From contig NW_006499535.1 in NCBI RefSeq assembly GCF_000471905.2, positions 370,117 to 434,116 on the forward strand: DNA of 64,000 nucleotides, written 5' to 3'. Below are positions 1-12,388 of the stretch, in pieces. The first letter of the stretch is position 1. Every line of letters starts with the position of its first letter. The notes beneath the pieces are model-generated. The model ran no database searches. It was not told the DNA's origin and saw only the letters and a program-made list of their open reading frames with translations. Origin of the DNA: Amborella trichopoda (lineage: Eukaryota > Streptophyta > Magnoliopsida > Amborellales > Amborellaceae). Position numbers and translations under genes: made by a program.

Positions 1-193
1 TCCTTAGTGAAATTGGCAAAAATCAAACAAGTACGCAGTTTTCAGATGTCCATATCGAGCTGGTTTTCACATGGTAAATCTTTTTTATGTGAGATTTTGT
101 ATGATCGTATAGGATTCATATATGAATCTAATTGTCAAAGTCGCACATTCAATCGATCAATAATGAAGAAGATATGCTCCATCAAAGTCAAGC
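1..193 (+). mobile_element. Tail of a Ty3-like element just before its LTR
   Basis: This edge piece ends directly before the LTR-like start at 194. It shows weak similarity, by eye, to the reverse complement of about 42544-42660, the sequence that precedes the LTR of the minus-strand Tat-like element. The best match is the last 70 bases. It is therefore probably the 3' untranslated end of a related element in + orientation whose body lies outside the window. A 68-codon open frame here resembles nothing I know and looks like chance. Confidence 0.35.
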
Positions 194-1160
194 TTATTAT
201 ATGTCATTTTTGACGTACTTGTATCCTCGGGACACATAAAGAGAGAGCCGGTTGTAACCTGGTCTTGCCGATGTCAAAAACGACGCTAGACCAAAGGAAC
301 ATTGTAGAAAACAACTTGATAATAGGTGATCTTAGAATAAGTGTCAGATTGGCTTCAAATTGCTTGAGAGGGTAGTTTTGGATGCCCTAAGGACACCAAT
401 AAAGTTTTGTCGCATTACGATAAGTTTTGAGACAATCAAGACAAAACACAGTTTTCAAGTCTGGTTCATATGATGCTCAAAATGGACCACATAACTATTA
501 CCCCATTTTTGAAATCCTAGATGAGCACCAGACCACCGCCATTAGATCCGGAACATTCAAAAACTCCCAAATATTAAATTTCGACTCAATCGGACCCTTC
601 GGGACCATTCTTGGCCTAAACTTACAAAAAAAGGGTGGGTTTTACATTATTGCGGTGCAGCCTCAGTGAATAAGTTTCTATTTATGAAAATTGTGTTTTC
701 TAATTTCGGTATGAATGTCAAATGCTCATAACTTGTTCATTTTTAGTCCAGTTACTCTAAAATTTGGACACGAGCTAAATCTCATTAATATGCTTGTTTT
801 GACATATGACACACATCATGATGTGACCTGAAATGAGAGATTCCTTAGAGAGAAGATGGGCTCGAAACTTGAAATTTTAGATTTTAAACATGAAACATAT
901 CATTCTTCAAGAGGCTATAACTTGAGATCCCGATGTCAGATCGTCGCAAGTATGGGTCCATTGCGATTGTGCTTCAAAAGGATTCAGTTTGATATAATTT
1001 TTGTGCATGATTACAAGCTGGAAGATACTAAATTTGAGGTTAAAGAAGACACATTTTTTGGCCTCCGGAATCCTATTTTCTGGCAACCTCCCCAATTGGG
1101 ATTGTGCTTACATGGAGACCAAAACAAACGAATTTTATCACAAAACAATTGTGATAGTAT
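194..1160 (+). repeat. Partial LTR, Tat-like family X, first copy
   Basis: This is a diverged copy of the U3 half of the LTR that follows. Matching landmarks are the start (TATGTCATTTTTGAC at about 200 versus ACGTCATTTTTGATC at 1167), the 'actcaatcgga' block (about 585 versus 1425) and the 'gaagatg...cgaaac' block (about 852 versus 1683). The minus-strand copy at 39000-42543 has this unit only once, so the duplication is special to this locus. The copy stops where the second LTR starts and lacks a promoter and U5. Confidence 0.6.
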
Positions 1161-2938
1161 TGTTGTACGTCATTTTTGATCTACTTACATCCCACGCACG
1201 AATAAGGGGAGAGGCAATTGCAACTCGGTCTTGCCAGTATTTAAGACGCTGCCAGACTAAGGTTGTACTGTGAAATAAGCCTCAAACTAGATAACCTGGG
1301 AAGAGTACTACCATGTCAAGAAAGGACCTCACAACTGTAGCCCTATGCTAGTGGCTTCAAAATAGTCCTAGACCATCATTGTTGCACTCAGAACATTGAA
1401 AAACCCCTGAGGACCAAATTTGGGCTCAATCGGACCTTCTAAGAGGGTCCTAAGTCCAAATTACCTCGAAATAAGGGGGGGGGGGGGTACACTATCGCGG
1501 CGAGACCAAACCAGTCCCCAACCATGGAGGTCACGATTTCACATCTTGAGATGACCTTCAGAACCCTCGAGTGGAATCAGAAAAGGCTCGAATTCTGACA
1601 CAGACAAGGTCTCGACGATCCAGTCATTTTGACGTAAGGCACGCATCAAGGCATGACCCAGAGTCAAACCTTTTTTAGAAAGAAGATGAGCATGAAACCA
1701 GGAAAATCAGGGTTTCAAGAGGAGGACATCTTGAACCTCGTAAAGCACAACTTGAGATCCGTGCATCAAATCATTGTTAAACCGAGTTCAATGCAACCAC
1801 CTCGCGAAGGGCTGCAAACTGGTATGACTGTTGCACTTAATATAAGGCCAGATAAGTACAAATCTCAAGGCTATAAAAAAGAAAAATCTCCTGGTCACTG
1901 GAACCCCTTTTTTCGATGACCTCCCAAACTTGAAAATACTGTAAATAAAGACCAAAATAAACCAAACTTGGTGCAAAACGACTGTGACAATCTCATCTTT
2001 CATTTGCAAACAAAGTAAAGACTCAGAGCATCACAAATAGAATATCATTGGCGACCAAAGTTCATGAATCTAGCTAGACTTTCACCCTTCAGAAAAAGTC
2101 CTCCTCAACATGATTAAAGGGCATCAAAATATTCAGAATCGAACAAACATTAAAGATATAATGGCAGATCGTCTGAACCATTGCCACAAGTTTTCGAAAA
2201 AGTTTCCAAGATCTGGCAATGGCGGGAGGCCCCTCAGGAAGGGATGGTTTCGTCATTAGTACAAAAGGTTTTAGGGGTGTTTTGGTCATTGTACCTAATT
2301 TTGGGTTTTTTTTCAAATTTATTTTAAATGTAATTAAGCTTAGTTGTTGAGCATTCACCCCTGTTTAGAGAGTTCTCTATATAAACAAGCTTAGGTAAAA
2401 TGTAAAAAGGCGGATTATTCATTACTAAAATAGAGACATCACGCTTGTTTTCAACTATCTTTTGCTTCTAACCCTTAATTCCGCTGAGGAGAGAGAAAAA
2501 TTTCATAGAGAGAAAATACCCCTAAGTACATAGTCTTATTTCCTCTCTTTCCTAGGCTAGGCCACACCCCAATCCCTCTCCCTCTTCCTCTCTACTCGTT
2601 ACCTGTCCTGCGCGGTAACCCACATCCGCTACAAGCGCATGGTCTCGAGCAAACCCAAGAGTTCTAACCCTCGAAATACAGATCTAACTTCCTCTTGTAC
2701 AATCGAGTTGAGTTGAGAGACGCATATACTCACTTTCTCAATCACTCGGAAGGAGTCATCCTGAGTTTGTACCTAAGAGAGATCCAACTCTACGGTTGCG
2801 TCGAGCTCCTGGACACCCAGCGTTTGCGTGAAAGGAAAGATTCTCAGCGTCCATACCCAGTACTCTTCCCTTGCCAGTCAGCCTCATCCGAGAGGACAAT
2901 TACAGAGGAGAACAATCGAACCCGCGTCTCAATTTTAA
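1161..2938 (+). repeat. LTR, Tat-like family X, second copy (solo or terminal)
   Basis: The piece starts TGTTGTACGTC and aligns in reverse with 40200-42543. Shared landmarks include 'aggcccctca..aagggatggttt' (about 2226), the 'ttttggtcattgtacc' block (about 2280) and 'aaaatagagacat' (about 2428). It has a TATA box at 2378 and a CT-rich leader-like stretch after 2500, as expected for U3-R-U5. The right end is set by the start of repeat A at about 2939. No primer site or gag follows, so it is a terminal or solo LTR. An open frame at 2695-3051 lies in the U5-like part and crosses into repeat A; I do not regard it as a gene. Confidence 0.6.
2378..2385 (+). promoter_or_regulatory. TATA box of the family X LTR
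   Basis: TATATAAA lies about 1.2 kb into the LTR. About 45 bases downstream is the 'aaaatagagac' block, which in the related minus-strand LTR reads 'ttaataaaatagagac' and may be its poly(A) region. The position fits a retrotransposon promoter. Confidence 0.55.
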
Positions 2939-4561
2939 GCGGACGACGTGGATTAAAAGACTACAATGGATACGTTGCGGTGTTTTTTCAAACAAAAAAC
3001 CACATGCAACCGCCACGCTCCCATAGATCCATGGCAGCTTTTAAGGCATAACCGTCACGAACATAACATTTATGTGGTACAACGAAATACTATTCAATTT
3101 CAGCTATAGGCGTTTTTAAGACTTTTCCTACTTCAAATACTAAAGAAGCTAATTTCATCTAAAAAACACTAACAAACAAAAAAATGAGGAGCTGAAAAGG
3201 TTTAGAATGATATCCATGTCTCTTATTCTGAATGCACGATGTGGAATCTAAACTTCTCAATTACATATTTTCAAAAGAAATCATAGAGCCACTTGTTAAA
3301 AGTCTGGCCACACAAAAAGTTTGATATGATTGAAGACAAATGGCCCTTTTACAAGAGTTGGATGGATCCCAACTCATATACTTAAAGAAGTATTTAAGAT
3401 TAGAAAAAGATAAAATAAGGCTTTTCTATGAAAAAAGGTAAGCCGCACAGAAGCAAAATTTGTAGCTCCGGTGTTTGCAAACCTTTAAATTAATCATCTT
3501 CTCCTAGACTATTTTGGATGTGAAAAAACAAGCAAGGAAATCAATCCCCAAAAATAATTTATCTTGTAATGGACTACCTAGGTCATCCATTTTCTAGTAT
3601 CATAGATCCACACGATCTAGACCAGAGCTTCAAATTTTATAATCAAAAGTAAAAATAGATTTTCAAGCCATCATAGGTTTGCATGTCAAAAATGCATTTT
3701 CCGGTGAGGTTTTAAAGCGAAGCTTTACTTTTCTTATTAGGGCCTAGACCTTGTAGAATCTTCATCCTTTATGATTTGGCATGAAAGTTTTGAACCAATT
3801 TGACAAATATTCCCACACTAGTTTCCAAGAAAATCTCTTAAGCATTTGCAAAGGATTAAACGAGGCCCGCAGCTAGAAACTTTCCTGGTGATTTATCCTT
3901 CTCTTAAAATGAGGTGCATTGCCCCTAGTGTAGTCGTCTTAACATGTTGGGTTTGTTTCTTATAGCAGCAGAGCTTTATACAACATTGCAAAAAGAACAA
4001 ATAAAAAGCAGCGAAGCACCTTTGCATGTTCCCTTCTTTCTCTGTGACGCAATATCTGATGGATAGGGCCATGCTCATTTCCAAAGTACAGTAACTTGAA
4101 AGAAGCATTGTCATAAGCCATTTATCAATTTGAACAAGAGCCATGTAAATCATATTACGCAAAGAAAAGGCCTTTGACTAAGCCATATCATCGAAAGTGT
4201 TCCATAAATGCTTCGTCAATGGTAATACATATAAAAACGAACAAAAAACAACAATTGCATGCAATTTAAGAAAACACCTCAAAAGGAAGAATTAGGGAAA
4301 AAAAAATCAAATATTGTGAAAAACCTAACTCAGTAGATTGTCGAAAGTAAGAAAAAAAAAGACACATGTCCATTGGTGATTATTCCATGTCTGAATCGAA
4401 AAATCATTGAATATTGTGAAGAAATATGCAGAATTGGGATGAATAGAGGAGAGCGAGCACTCATTGTGATTCTCTACGAGTGCGAGAAAACCAGCGTCAA
4501 ATTTTTCTCGCAGTCTATGCCTGTGTATGACGGGTTTCAAGGAGTCAGAAAATTGAGTGTT

Positions 4562-4592
<31 letters not shown>

Positions 4593-5265
4593 TGGGGAGC
4601 CTTGAAACAAGAAAAGAACAAGAAAAATACGCGATGGGAGAGAGAAAGAGAGAGAGAGAAAGAGAGAGAGACCGTTGTATGAAACATAGAAAATAAGTGG
4701 TCTTTAAGGGTCGATATAGTCAATAAAAGCATTGGACGGTGATGAATCAAGAAAACCACTACAGGACGGCACCATCTCTCGTTGGTTCTCTCGAAACCAT
4801 GGGGACCCCATGAGGTGTACCAAAGACTACACATTATAGAAAATGGTTTGATTGAGCTATTCTATCAAAATAAGTAAATACTCCCTTTGTAACCCATCAA
4901 AAATTGAAAGTGTTGAAAAACCTTTAAATCGATCATCTAAGCTTGAACAATATAGTTGTGAAAAAAATATGATTTCAAGTTCTAAAAGTAGTTTATATTA
5001 CAAAAATCATCTAGACCATCAATTTCCCCCTAAAAATGAGTGTTAACCGATTTGCAAGATCTGTATTATTTTTTAAGTTTCAAATTTATTCTTGGTATTG
5101 GAAAGGGATTTTAAAGCATCATGAAGAATTCCGATGGCCAATGTGCTTTGCGGATGAAGATTTAAGGCAATGTTTTATTTTGTTTTCATTAAGCTTATGC
5201 CCTACAGAAATTTCTTCCATACATTATTATGGCAATTCAGATTACAGTGTAGTGTACGGATTGGT
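2939..5265 (+). repeat. Unclassified repeat A, copy 1
   Basis: This AT-rich block of about 2.3 kb recurs as a direct copy at about 7842-10030, inverted at 10062-12343 and in two partial copies at 14881-17075. It starts GCGGACGACGTGG and ends near 'acagtgtagtgtac'. It holds a (GA)n tract at about 4565-4590 and a second at 4640-4670. Open frames inside (4325-4834, 4373-4696) fall on these tracts or are not conserved between copies, so it looks non-coding. I saw no primer site, polypurine tract or terminal TG/CA that would make it an LTR, so the family stays unknown. Confidence 0.65.
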
Positions 5266-5989
5266 CTAGTTAGAGGTAATCAAATAGAATCAGGAGCTAT
5301 ACTTTGATCCATGTAATGATAGCAATTGTCAGCATCATTGTCCTAATTTTATCCTAACTATTTAGGGTTGGTTACATGAATCATGTTTCACCATTTTGCT
5401 CTATAAGTGTTATACCTTCAACCAAACCATAAATCATTATATTTGTTTCATGATACTCTATCTATGTCCTTTCAGGCGTTTCTATTATCTTTTTTAAGCC
5501 TTCTACTTGAACCAAATCATTCCTCCTAACTAGTATTGTTTGAGGTCGACGTTGTACATGGCCAAATCACCTAAGTCTACCTTCTATCATTTTATCGCTT
5601 ATTATAGCTATCTATAAGTTCTCTCAAATATATTTATTCAAAATTATATTATTTATTGTCTTTCCGCTCATCTAGTTAATTATAACAAACCTATCCACTC
5701 GATGGAGAAGACGATGGAAAGCGGATAACATCATGGGGATTGTACTTCAATGGTGATGCTAGGATAGTTTCTAGTTTAAAATGAGGGAAAGCATACTATG
5801 ATCCATTGTACCAATGGGGAGTTTATGGTTATCTATATCCATCACCGTCCAATCAATTAATGAAAAATGATAGGTCTAGATAGGATGGACCACTTGGACC
5901 ATTCTTACTCTTGTTGGCTACACTTTCTATCCATCATCTTTCATTCATCAAGTTTATGAAGACTGAAAATTATAGCTATAAACCTTCTA

Positions 5990-6715
5990 TGGTCATATAG
6001 ATCATGGCGTACCTATTTTTGTTATTTAAACATTACCCATTTGACATGGTTTTGATCAATAATTTGACCTCAAAACTGCCTTTAACCGTATGGAGTACAA
6101 TTTTTAGTAGTTGGTGGATTGCTGCATTTTTTAGAAAAAAAAAGATTCACAAAGGACCAAAACAATAAACTACTACAAATACAAAGCCTATTATCCAAAG
6201 AAACTCCTTGCTTCACCAATCCATCTGCAACGTTAGTCGCCTCTTTGTATATGTACCTGAAAGAAATCTCTAACTGATTGCACAAATCCATTACCTTCAT
6301 TAAAATAGATCGCAAATTCTAAGGTCGTCTAGACTCCTCGTTGCACCAATTAATCACGTACAAGGAATCTCCTTCTCCTAGTTCTGCTCCACTAGAATCT
6401 GCGATCCATGAAGAAGAGCAATAGTTCTGCCTGGTTTGCAGAAATGCAATCACGAGGCCCAGAATAGAAGAACAAAAGATCATGATTATTGTTTCAAAGC
6501 ATTCCAACTCACTGGTCTTGGAGTACCAAGCAAACTGCCATCAAAGTTACATCCTTCCAAAGGGGGCTTCCATCTTCCTTTAGGTCTAACTTTAACAACT
6601 CTTTGATTAATCAAAATAGAGAGCTTAAGAACCAAGTCAACTTTGGATACCCCTTTAACTTCCTTAGTGACTGAGAACCGACTCCATAAGAAAGTAGGCC
6701 AAGTTCTCATCGTCC
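5990..6715 (-). pseudogene. LINE-type RNase H domain remnant (left arm)
   Basis: Three minus-strand open frames carry consecutive parts of a plant RVT_3-type RNase H, the domain that ends plant L1 LINE ORF2. Reading from 6710 downward: WKPPLEGCNFDGS (first catalytic Asp in FDGS), then EGDSLYVINWCNEESRRP (third acidic motif), then the C-terminal ISFRYIYKEATNVADGLVKQ (last Asp in VADGL). The domain is spread over three frames, so there are at least two frame breaks, and nothing upstream (endonuclease, RT) remains. The mirror copy at 13555-14045 has the same order. It could also derive from a host RVT_3-domain gene; a LINE tail is more usual. Confidence 0.6.
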
Positions 6716-6769
6716 ATTATGGAAAAATGATTTTGAACTATGAAAAATTCAAGTTCATGATCATTTGGT

Positions 6770-6990
6770 CTAACAAGTGGTATCCACGCATTGAATTGGA
6801 AATACTGAAGAAGTGAGGTTGGCCCTTCAAAAAAACAAGACTGGGAATTTGGTACTAAGAGATAGAAAGGTGGTTGGTCGAAAAATAGGTGTTTAAGATA
6901 TAGAATGGGCCCGATGGCAAGCTTGAAAAGTATCTTGCAAGATAGGTGAAAATGAGTGCAGGTTTTGGCAAATCAAGGGTGTGCTTTTGC
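6770..6990 (+). mobile_element. Scrap of a Ty1/copia reverse transcriptase (left arm)
   Basis: Translation of this strand gives fragments of the conserved start of copia RT: RDRKVVG, then a region matching the usual 'KxKxxPDGKLEKY' block. The mirror copy in the right arm (13150-13440, minus strand) is clearer and reads KNGPDGKLEKY. Only about 70 codons are represented and the copy is broken several times. No other copia domain is near it. Confidence 0.5.
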
Positions 6991-7782
6991 AAAATGGTAG
7001 AGATTGTTGAGACAGTGATGCAAGTCACCTCCATTTGGCATTCCCTCTTTTATTTTAGGGGTATTTTGTCATATCAAAGTGGTTTTTTATGGAGCCTCAT
7101 AAAATGTATTGAAGGGAGAGAAAACATATGAAAAAGTGTAGGGAAGTCTATATGGACAAAGATTGGAGATTTTTGCACAAACCTTAGCATCGTTGTGCCT
7201 TTATATTGGGTTGGATTTCATTGGCATTTTTTATGGCGATGGCATTGGTTGATGGTGATGAAGAAAGGAGTCGATTGATGGTGATATTATGGATATTGTG
7301 GAAGAAAATCAATATAAGTTTTCTTTCATATTATGTGGTAATTTTTATAAAACCCACAAACTTATAAATTTCTTCTATTGATAATGAATGCATCATTGCC
7401 TTTAGCCTGTAGATGTTGCCAATGCCCCAGGCATGTAGATGTTGCTAATTTTAGTGAACCATGTTAAATGGTATGCGCCTCTTGCTTTTGATTGTGCATT
7501 AATTGGTGATTTCCCATTTTACCCGCTTTTTGTTATTTCTATATATTTCCCAATTTTATTACACATATTATGGTTATTATGGTTTTTAGGAATTTTGTTT
7601 TGATGTTGGATTTGTTATTGTTGGGAGCTCACCACATCAAGTAGATATCAGGTTTATCCATATTTGCCAAAATAACAAAGCAACAAGAAACAAGAACAAA
7701 GAAGGTGATGATTAATTATTGTGGATCAATTCACAAAAAGCTTGTGATTGTGATATACTTCAAAGGAACCCAACTTCGCAAT

Positions 7783-7821
7783 GCTTATGGGTGAAAATGA
7801 ACAGTGTTTTTGCCCATAGGC
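7783..7821. other. Hairpin at the A repeat edge (left arm)
   Basis: GCTTATGGGTGAAAA at 7783-7797 and TTTTTGCCCATAGGC at 7807-7821 form a 15-base inverted repeat with two mismatches around a short loop. The right-arm counterpart at 12350-12388 pairs better. It sits about 20 bases outside the point where A copy 1 begins. Confidence 0.6.
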
Positions 7822-7841
7822 TCGGCACCATCCGATTTTTT

Positions 7842-10030
7842 CTGATGAAATGGATGAAAAGATTGCAACAGACATAGTACATCCGTTGTGGTGTTTTCTC
7901 ACACAAAAAGACACAGGCAACAGCCACGCTCCAGTAGATCCATGGCTGTTTTTAAGGCATAACCGACATGAACATAACATCTCAGTGGCAGGGCGAAACA
8001 CTATTCCATTTCAACTATAGGCGTTTTTAAGACTTTTCCTACTTCAAATACTAAAGAAGCTAATTTCATCTAAAAAACAACGAAAAAAATGGGGAGCTGA
8101 AAAGGTCTAGAATGATATCCATGCGTCTTATTCGGAATACACAATGTGGAATCCAAACTTCTCAATTACAAGAATTGGATTGATCCCAACACCTATACTT
8201 AAAGAAGTATTTAAGACTGAAAAAGATAAAATAAGGCTTAGGCTATGAAAACGAGGTAAGCCGCACCGGAGCAAAATTTGTACCTCCGGTGTTGGAAATC
8301 CTTTAAATTAATCATCTCCACCTTGACTATTTTGGATGTAAAAAAAGAAGCGAGGATTTCAATCCCCACAAATAATTTATCTTATAATGGAATATCTAGG
8401 TCATCCATTTTCTAGTATCATAGATCCACATGATCTAGAAGAAAGCTTCAAATTTCATACTCAAAAGTAGAAATAGATTCAAAATGCATTTTCCGGTGAG
8501 GTTTTAAGGCGAGGCTTTACTTTTCTTATTAGGGTCTAGAACTTGTAGAATCTTCATCCTTTAAGATTCGGCATGAAAATTTTGAACCAATTTGACAAAT
8601 TTTCCCATACTAGTTTCCAAGAAAATCTCTTAAGCATTTGCAAAGGAACGAACGAGGCCTGCAGCTAGAAACTTTTATGGTGATTTGTCCTACTCTTAAA
8701 ATGAGAAGCATTGCCCTTAGTGTAGTCGTCTTAACATGCTGGGTTTGTTTCTTATAGCTGTAGAGGTCTATACAACATTCCAAAAAGAAAAATATGAAAA
8801 GCAGCAAAGCGCCTTTGCATGTTCCCTTCTTTCTCTGTGAGCAATATCTGATGGATAGGGCCATGCTCATTTCAAAAGTACAGTACCTTGAAAGAAACAT
8901 TGTCATACGCCATATATCAATTTGTACAAGAGCCATGTAAATCATATTACGCAAAAAAAATGCCCTTGACTAAGCCATATCATCAAAAGTGTTACATAAT
9001 GCTTCGTCAATGGTAATACATATAAAAATGAACAAAAAACAACAATTTGATGCAAATCAAGAAAACACCCAAAAGGAAGAATTAGGAGAAAAAAAACATC
9101 AAATATTGTGAAAAACCTTACTCAGTAGATTGTGGAAAATAAGAACAAAAAAGGCACATGTCCATTAGTGATTTTTCCAAATATGAATCAAAAAAATCAT
9201 TGAATATTGTGAAAAACTCTGGAGAATCGGGGTAATAAGAGGAGAGAGAGCACTGATTGTGATTATCTATGAGTGCAAGAAAACCAGCGCCAAATGTTTC
9301 TCGCAATCTATGCCTGCGTTTGATGGGTTTCAAGGAGGTAGAAAATTGAGTTTTGAGAGAGAGAGAGGGAGAGAGAGATAGAGAGAGGGGGAGAGAGAGA
9401 GAGTACGGGGGGGTTGAAACAAGAAAAGAACTAAGAAAATATGCGATGGGAGAGAGAGAGAGACCGCTGTATGAAACATAGAAAATCAGTGCTCTTTAAG
9501 CATCAGTACCGTCAAAAAAAGTATTGAATGGTGATGAATCGAGAATACAACTACGGGGCGGCACCGTCTCTTGTTGGTTCCTTCGAAACCATGGGGACCC
9601 CATGAGGTGTACCAAAGACTATACATTATGGAAAATGGTTTGATTGGGCTACTCTATCAAAATAAATAAATACTCACTTTATAGCCCATGAAAAATTGAA
9701 AGGGTTCAAAAACATTTAAATCGATCATCTAAGCTTGGACATTATAGTTGTGAAAAAAATATGATTTCAAGTTCTAAAAAAGTGCATATTACAAAAATCA
9801 CCTAGACCATCAATTACCCCCTAAAAATGGGTGTTAACAAATCCGCAAGATCTGTATTATTTCTTTAGTTTCAAATATATTCTTGTGTTTGAAAGTGATT
9901 TTAAAGCATCATGAAGAATTCCGATGGCCAAAGTCCTTTCCGGATGATGATTTGAGGCAAGGCTTTATTTTGTTTTAATTAAGCCTACGCCCTACAAAAA
10001 TTTCATCCATACGTTATGATGGCAATACAG
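7842..10030 (+). repeat. Unclassified repeat A, copy 2
   Basis: This is a direct copy of 2939-5265 with the same block order. Examples are 'ataggcgtttttaagacttttcc' at about 8018 versus 3109, a (GA)n tract at 9353-9405, 'catggggaccccatgaggtg' at 9590 versus 4798, and the end at 'acagtgtagtgtac'. It lacks about 100 bases present in copy 1 after the first 250 bases. The right end lies next to the centre of the large palindrome. Confidence 0.65.
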
Positions 10031-10061
10031 GTTACAGTGTAGTGTACAGTTGAAATGTTTT
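10031..10061. other. Centre of the large palindrome
   Basis: The left arm can be followed to about 9994-10030 and the inverted right arm starts at about 10062. Between them lie only some tens of bases, AT-rich, with no feature that I recognise. The short spacer means the two arms face each other almost without a loop. Confidence 0.55.
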
Positions 10062-12343
10062 TAGAGCATAGGCTTAATGAAAACAAAATAAAGCCTTGCC
10101 TTAAATCTTCATCCGGGAAGCACTTTGGCCATCGGAATTCTTCACGATGCTGTAAAATCACTTTCCAACACCAAGAATAAATTTGAAACTTAAAAGTAAT
10201 GCAGATCTTGCGGAGCTGTTAACACTCATTTTTAGGGGGGAATTGATGGTCTAGATGATTTTTGTAATATACAATATTTTTAGAACTTGAAATCATATTT
10301 TTTTCACAACTATAATGTTCAAGCATAGATGATCGATTTAAATGTTTTTCAATACTTTCAATTTTTTGATAGGTTATAAAGTGAGTATTTACTTATTTTA
10401 ATAGAGTAGCCCAATCAAACCATTTTCCATAGTGTATAGTCTTTGGTACACCTCATGGGGTCCCCATGGATTCGAGGGAACTAACTAGAGATAGTGCCTC
10501 TCTGTAGTTGTACTCTCGATTCATCATCATCCAATACTTTTATTGACGCTACCAATGCTTAAAGACCACTGATTTTCTATGTTTCATACAATGGTCTCTC
10601 TCTCCCGTCGTGTATTTTCTTTGTTCTTTTCTTATTTCAAGGCCCCTCCTCTCTCTCTAAAACGCTTTTCAATCACTCTCTCCCCTCTCCCTCTCCATCT
10701 CTCTCTCAAAACTCAATTTTTTGCCTCCTTGAAACAGATCGAATGCAGGCATAGACCGCGAGAAAAATTTGGCCCCGGTTTTCTCGCAGAGAATCACAGT
10801 GAGTGCTCTCTTTCCACTATTCATCCCGATTCTGCATAGTTTTTCGAAATATTCAATGATTTTTCGATTCATATATGGAAAAATCACCAATGGAGATGTG
10901 CCTTTTTTGTTCTTATTTTCCACAATCTACTGAGTAAGGTTTTTCACAATATTTGATGTTTTTTTTTTCCTAATTCTTCCTTTTGGGTGTTTTCTTGATT
11001 TGCATCAAATTGTTGTTTTTTGTTCATTTTTATATGTATTACCATTGACGAAGCATTATGTAACACTTTTGATGATATGGCTTAGTCAAAGGCATTTTCT
11101 CTGCGTAATATGATTTACGTGGCTCCTGTGCAAATTGATATATGGCTTATGACAATGCTTCTTTCAAGTTAGTGTACTTTGGAAATGAGCATGGCCCTGT
11201 TCATCAGATATTGCTCACAGAGAAAGAAGGGAACATGCCAAGGCGCTTTGCTGCTTTTTATTTTTTTCTTTTTGGAATCTTGTATAAAGCTCTGCTATAT
11301 GAAACAAACGCAGCATGTTATGACGACTACACTAAGGGCAATGCTCCTCATTTTTAGAGAAGGATAAATCATCAGGAATTTTCTAGCTGAGGGCCTCGTT
11401 TGATCCTTTGCAAATGCTTAAGAGATTTTCTGGGAAACTGGTGTGGGAATATTTGTCAAATTGGTTCAAAATTTTCATGCCAAATCTTAAAGGATGAAGA
11501 TTCTACATGGTATAGGCCCTAATAAGTAAAGTAAAGCCTCACTTTAAAACCTCACTGGAAAATGCATTTTTGACATGCGATCCTATGATGGCTTGAAAAT
11601 CTATTTCTTCTTTTGATTATGAAATTTGATGCTCTGGTCTAGATTGTGTGGATCTATGATACTAGAAAATGGATGAAATAGATAGTCCATTACAAGATAA
11701 ATTATTTTTTGGGATTGAAATCCTTGCTTGTTTTTTGCACATCCAAAATACTCAAAAAGAAGATGACTAATTTAAAGGTTTGCCAACACCGGATCAAATT
11801 TTGCTCCAATGCGGCTTACCTTTTTTCATAGCCTAAGCCTTATTTTATCCTTTTCTAGCCTTAAATACTTCTTTAAGTATAGGAGTTGGGATCAATCTAA
11901 CTCTTTGTAAAAGGACCATATGTCTTCAATCATATCAAACGTTTTATGTTGCCATGCTTTTAACAAGTGGCTTCATGATTTCTTCTGAAACTATGTAACT
12001 GAGAAGTTTGGATTCCACATCATGCATTCCTAATAAGAGGCATGGATATCATTCTAGACCTTTTCAGCTTCCCATTTCTTTTTTTTGTTAGTGTTTTTTA
12101 GATGAAATTAACTTCTTTAGTATTTGAAGTAGGAAAAGTCTTAAAAACGCCTATAGCTGAAATTGAATAGTATTTTGCCCTGCAATGAAAATGCTATGTT
12201 TGTGGCGGTTAAGCTTAAAAACCGCCATGGATCTATGGAAGCGTAGCAGTTGCCAGTGTTTTTTTGTGTGAAAAAAATACAGCACCGAATCTACCATGTC
12301 CGTTGCTGTCTTTTAATCCACGCCGTCCGAAATAATCGGATGG
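10062..12343 (-). repeat. Unclassified repeat A, copy 3 (inverted)
   Basis: This is the reverse complement of copy 2. It opens with 'gcataggcttaatgaaaac', continues through 'catggggtccccatgg' at about 10461 and the CT tract at 10640-10710, and ends at 'cacgccgtccg' near 12330. Arms and copies differ at many positions, so this is an old duplication and not a recent assembly mirror. Open frames at 10579-10839 and 11142-11367 are not preserved in the other copies. Confidence 0.65.
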
Positions 12344-12388
12344 CGATGAGCCTATGGACGAAAACACATTTCATTTTCGCCCATAGGC
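12321..12388. other. Pair of adjacent hairpins at the A/B junction (right arm)
   Basis: Two inverted repeats lie four bases apart. The first is CGCCGTCCGA (12321-12330) with TCGGATGGCG (12336-12345), one mismatch and a 5-base loop. The second is GCCTATGGACGAAAA (12350-12364) with TTTTCGCCCATAGGC (12374-12388), one mismatch and a 9-base loop. A copy 1 begins at 2938 exactly within the equivalent of the first hairpin, so the pair probably marks an element end. Confidence 0.6.

Larger units (their letters stand above)
5266..7841 (+). repeat. Spacer B between two A repeats
   Basis: The spacer is about 2.6 kb and is repeated in reverse at 12344-14880. The part at 5690-6060 has no recognisable coding content. 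6082-6715 is a minus-strand RNase H scrap and 6770-6990 a plus-strand copia RT scrap. A short doubled unit 'gtagatgttgcyaat' occurs at about 7410 and 7436. Because B holds remains of a LINE and of a copia element, it is a composite of older insertions duplicated together with its flanking A copies. Confidence 0.6.

Noticed and set aside
1475-1487. Run of G as a functional element
   Set aside because: Simple homopolymer in a decayed LTR; length may also be a sequencing uncertainty.
2695-3051. Open frame of 118 codons near the left end
   Set aside because: It spans the joint between an LTR and repeat A, so it cannot be a single old gene; no family resemblance.
4325-4834. Open frame of 169 codons on the minus strand
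   Set aside because: It runs through the GA/CT tracts of repeat A and is not conserved in the other A copies.
2939-7841. A-B-A as an LTR retrotransposon with A as LTR
   Set aside because: No primer site after the first A, no polypurine tract before the second, no TG/CA ends, and B holds only scraps of unrelated elements.
9990-10065. Palindrome centre as an assembly artefact
   Set aside because: The arms differ at many positions and by indels, which a mirrored assembly error would not produce. Not fully excluded without long reads.
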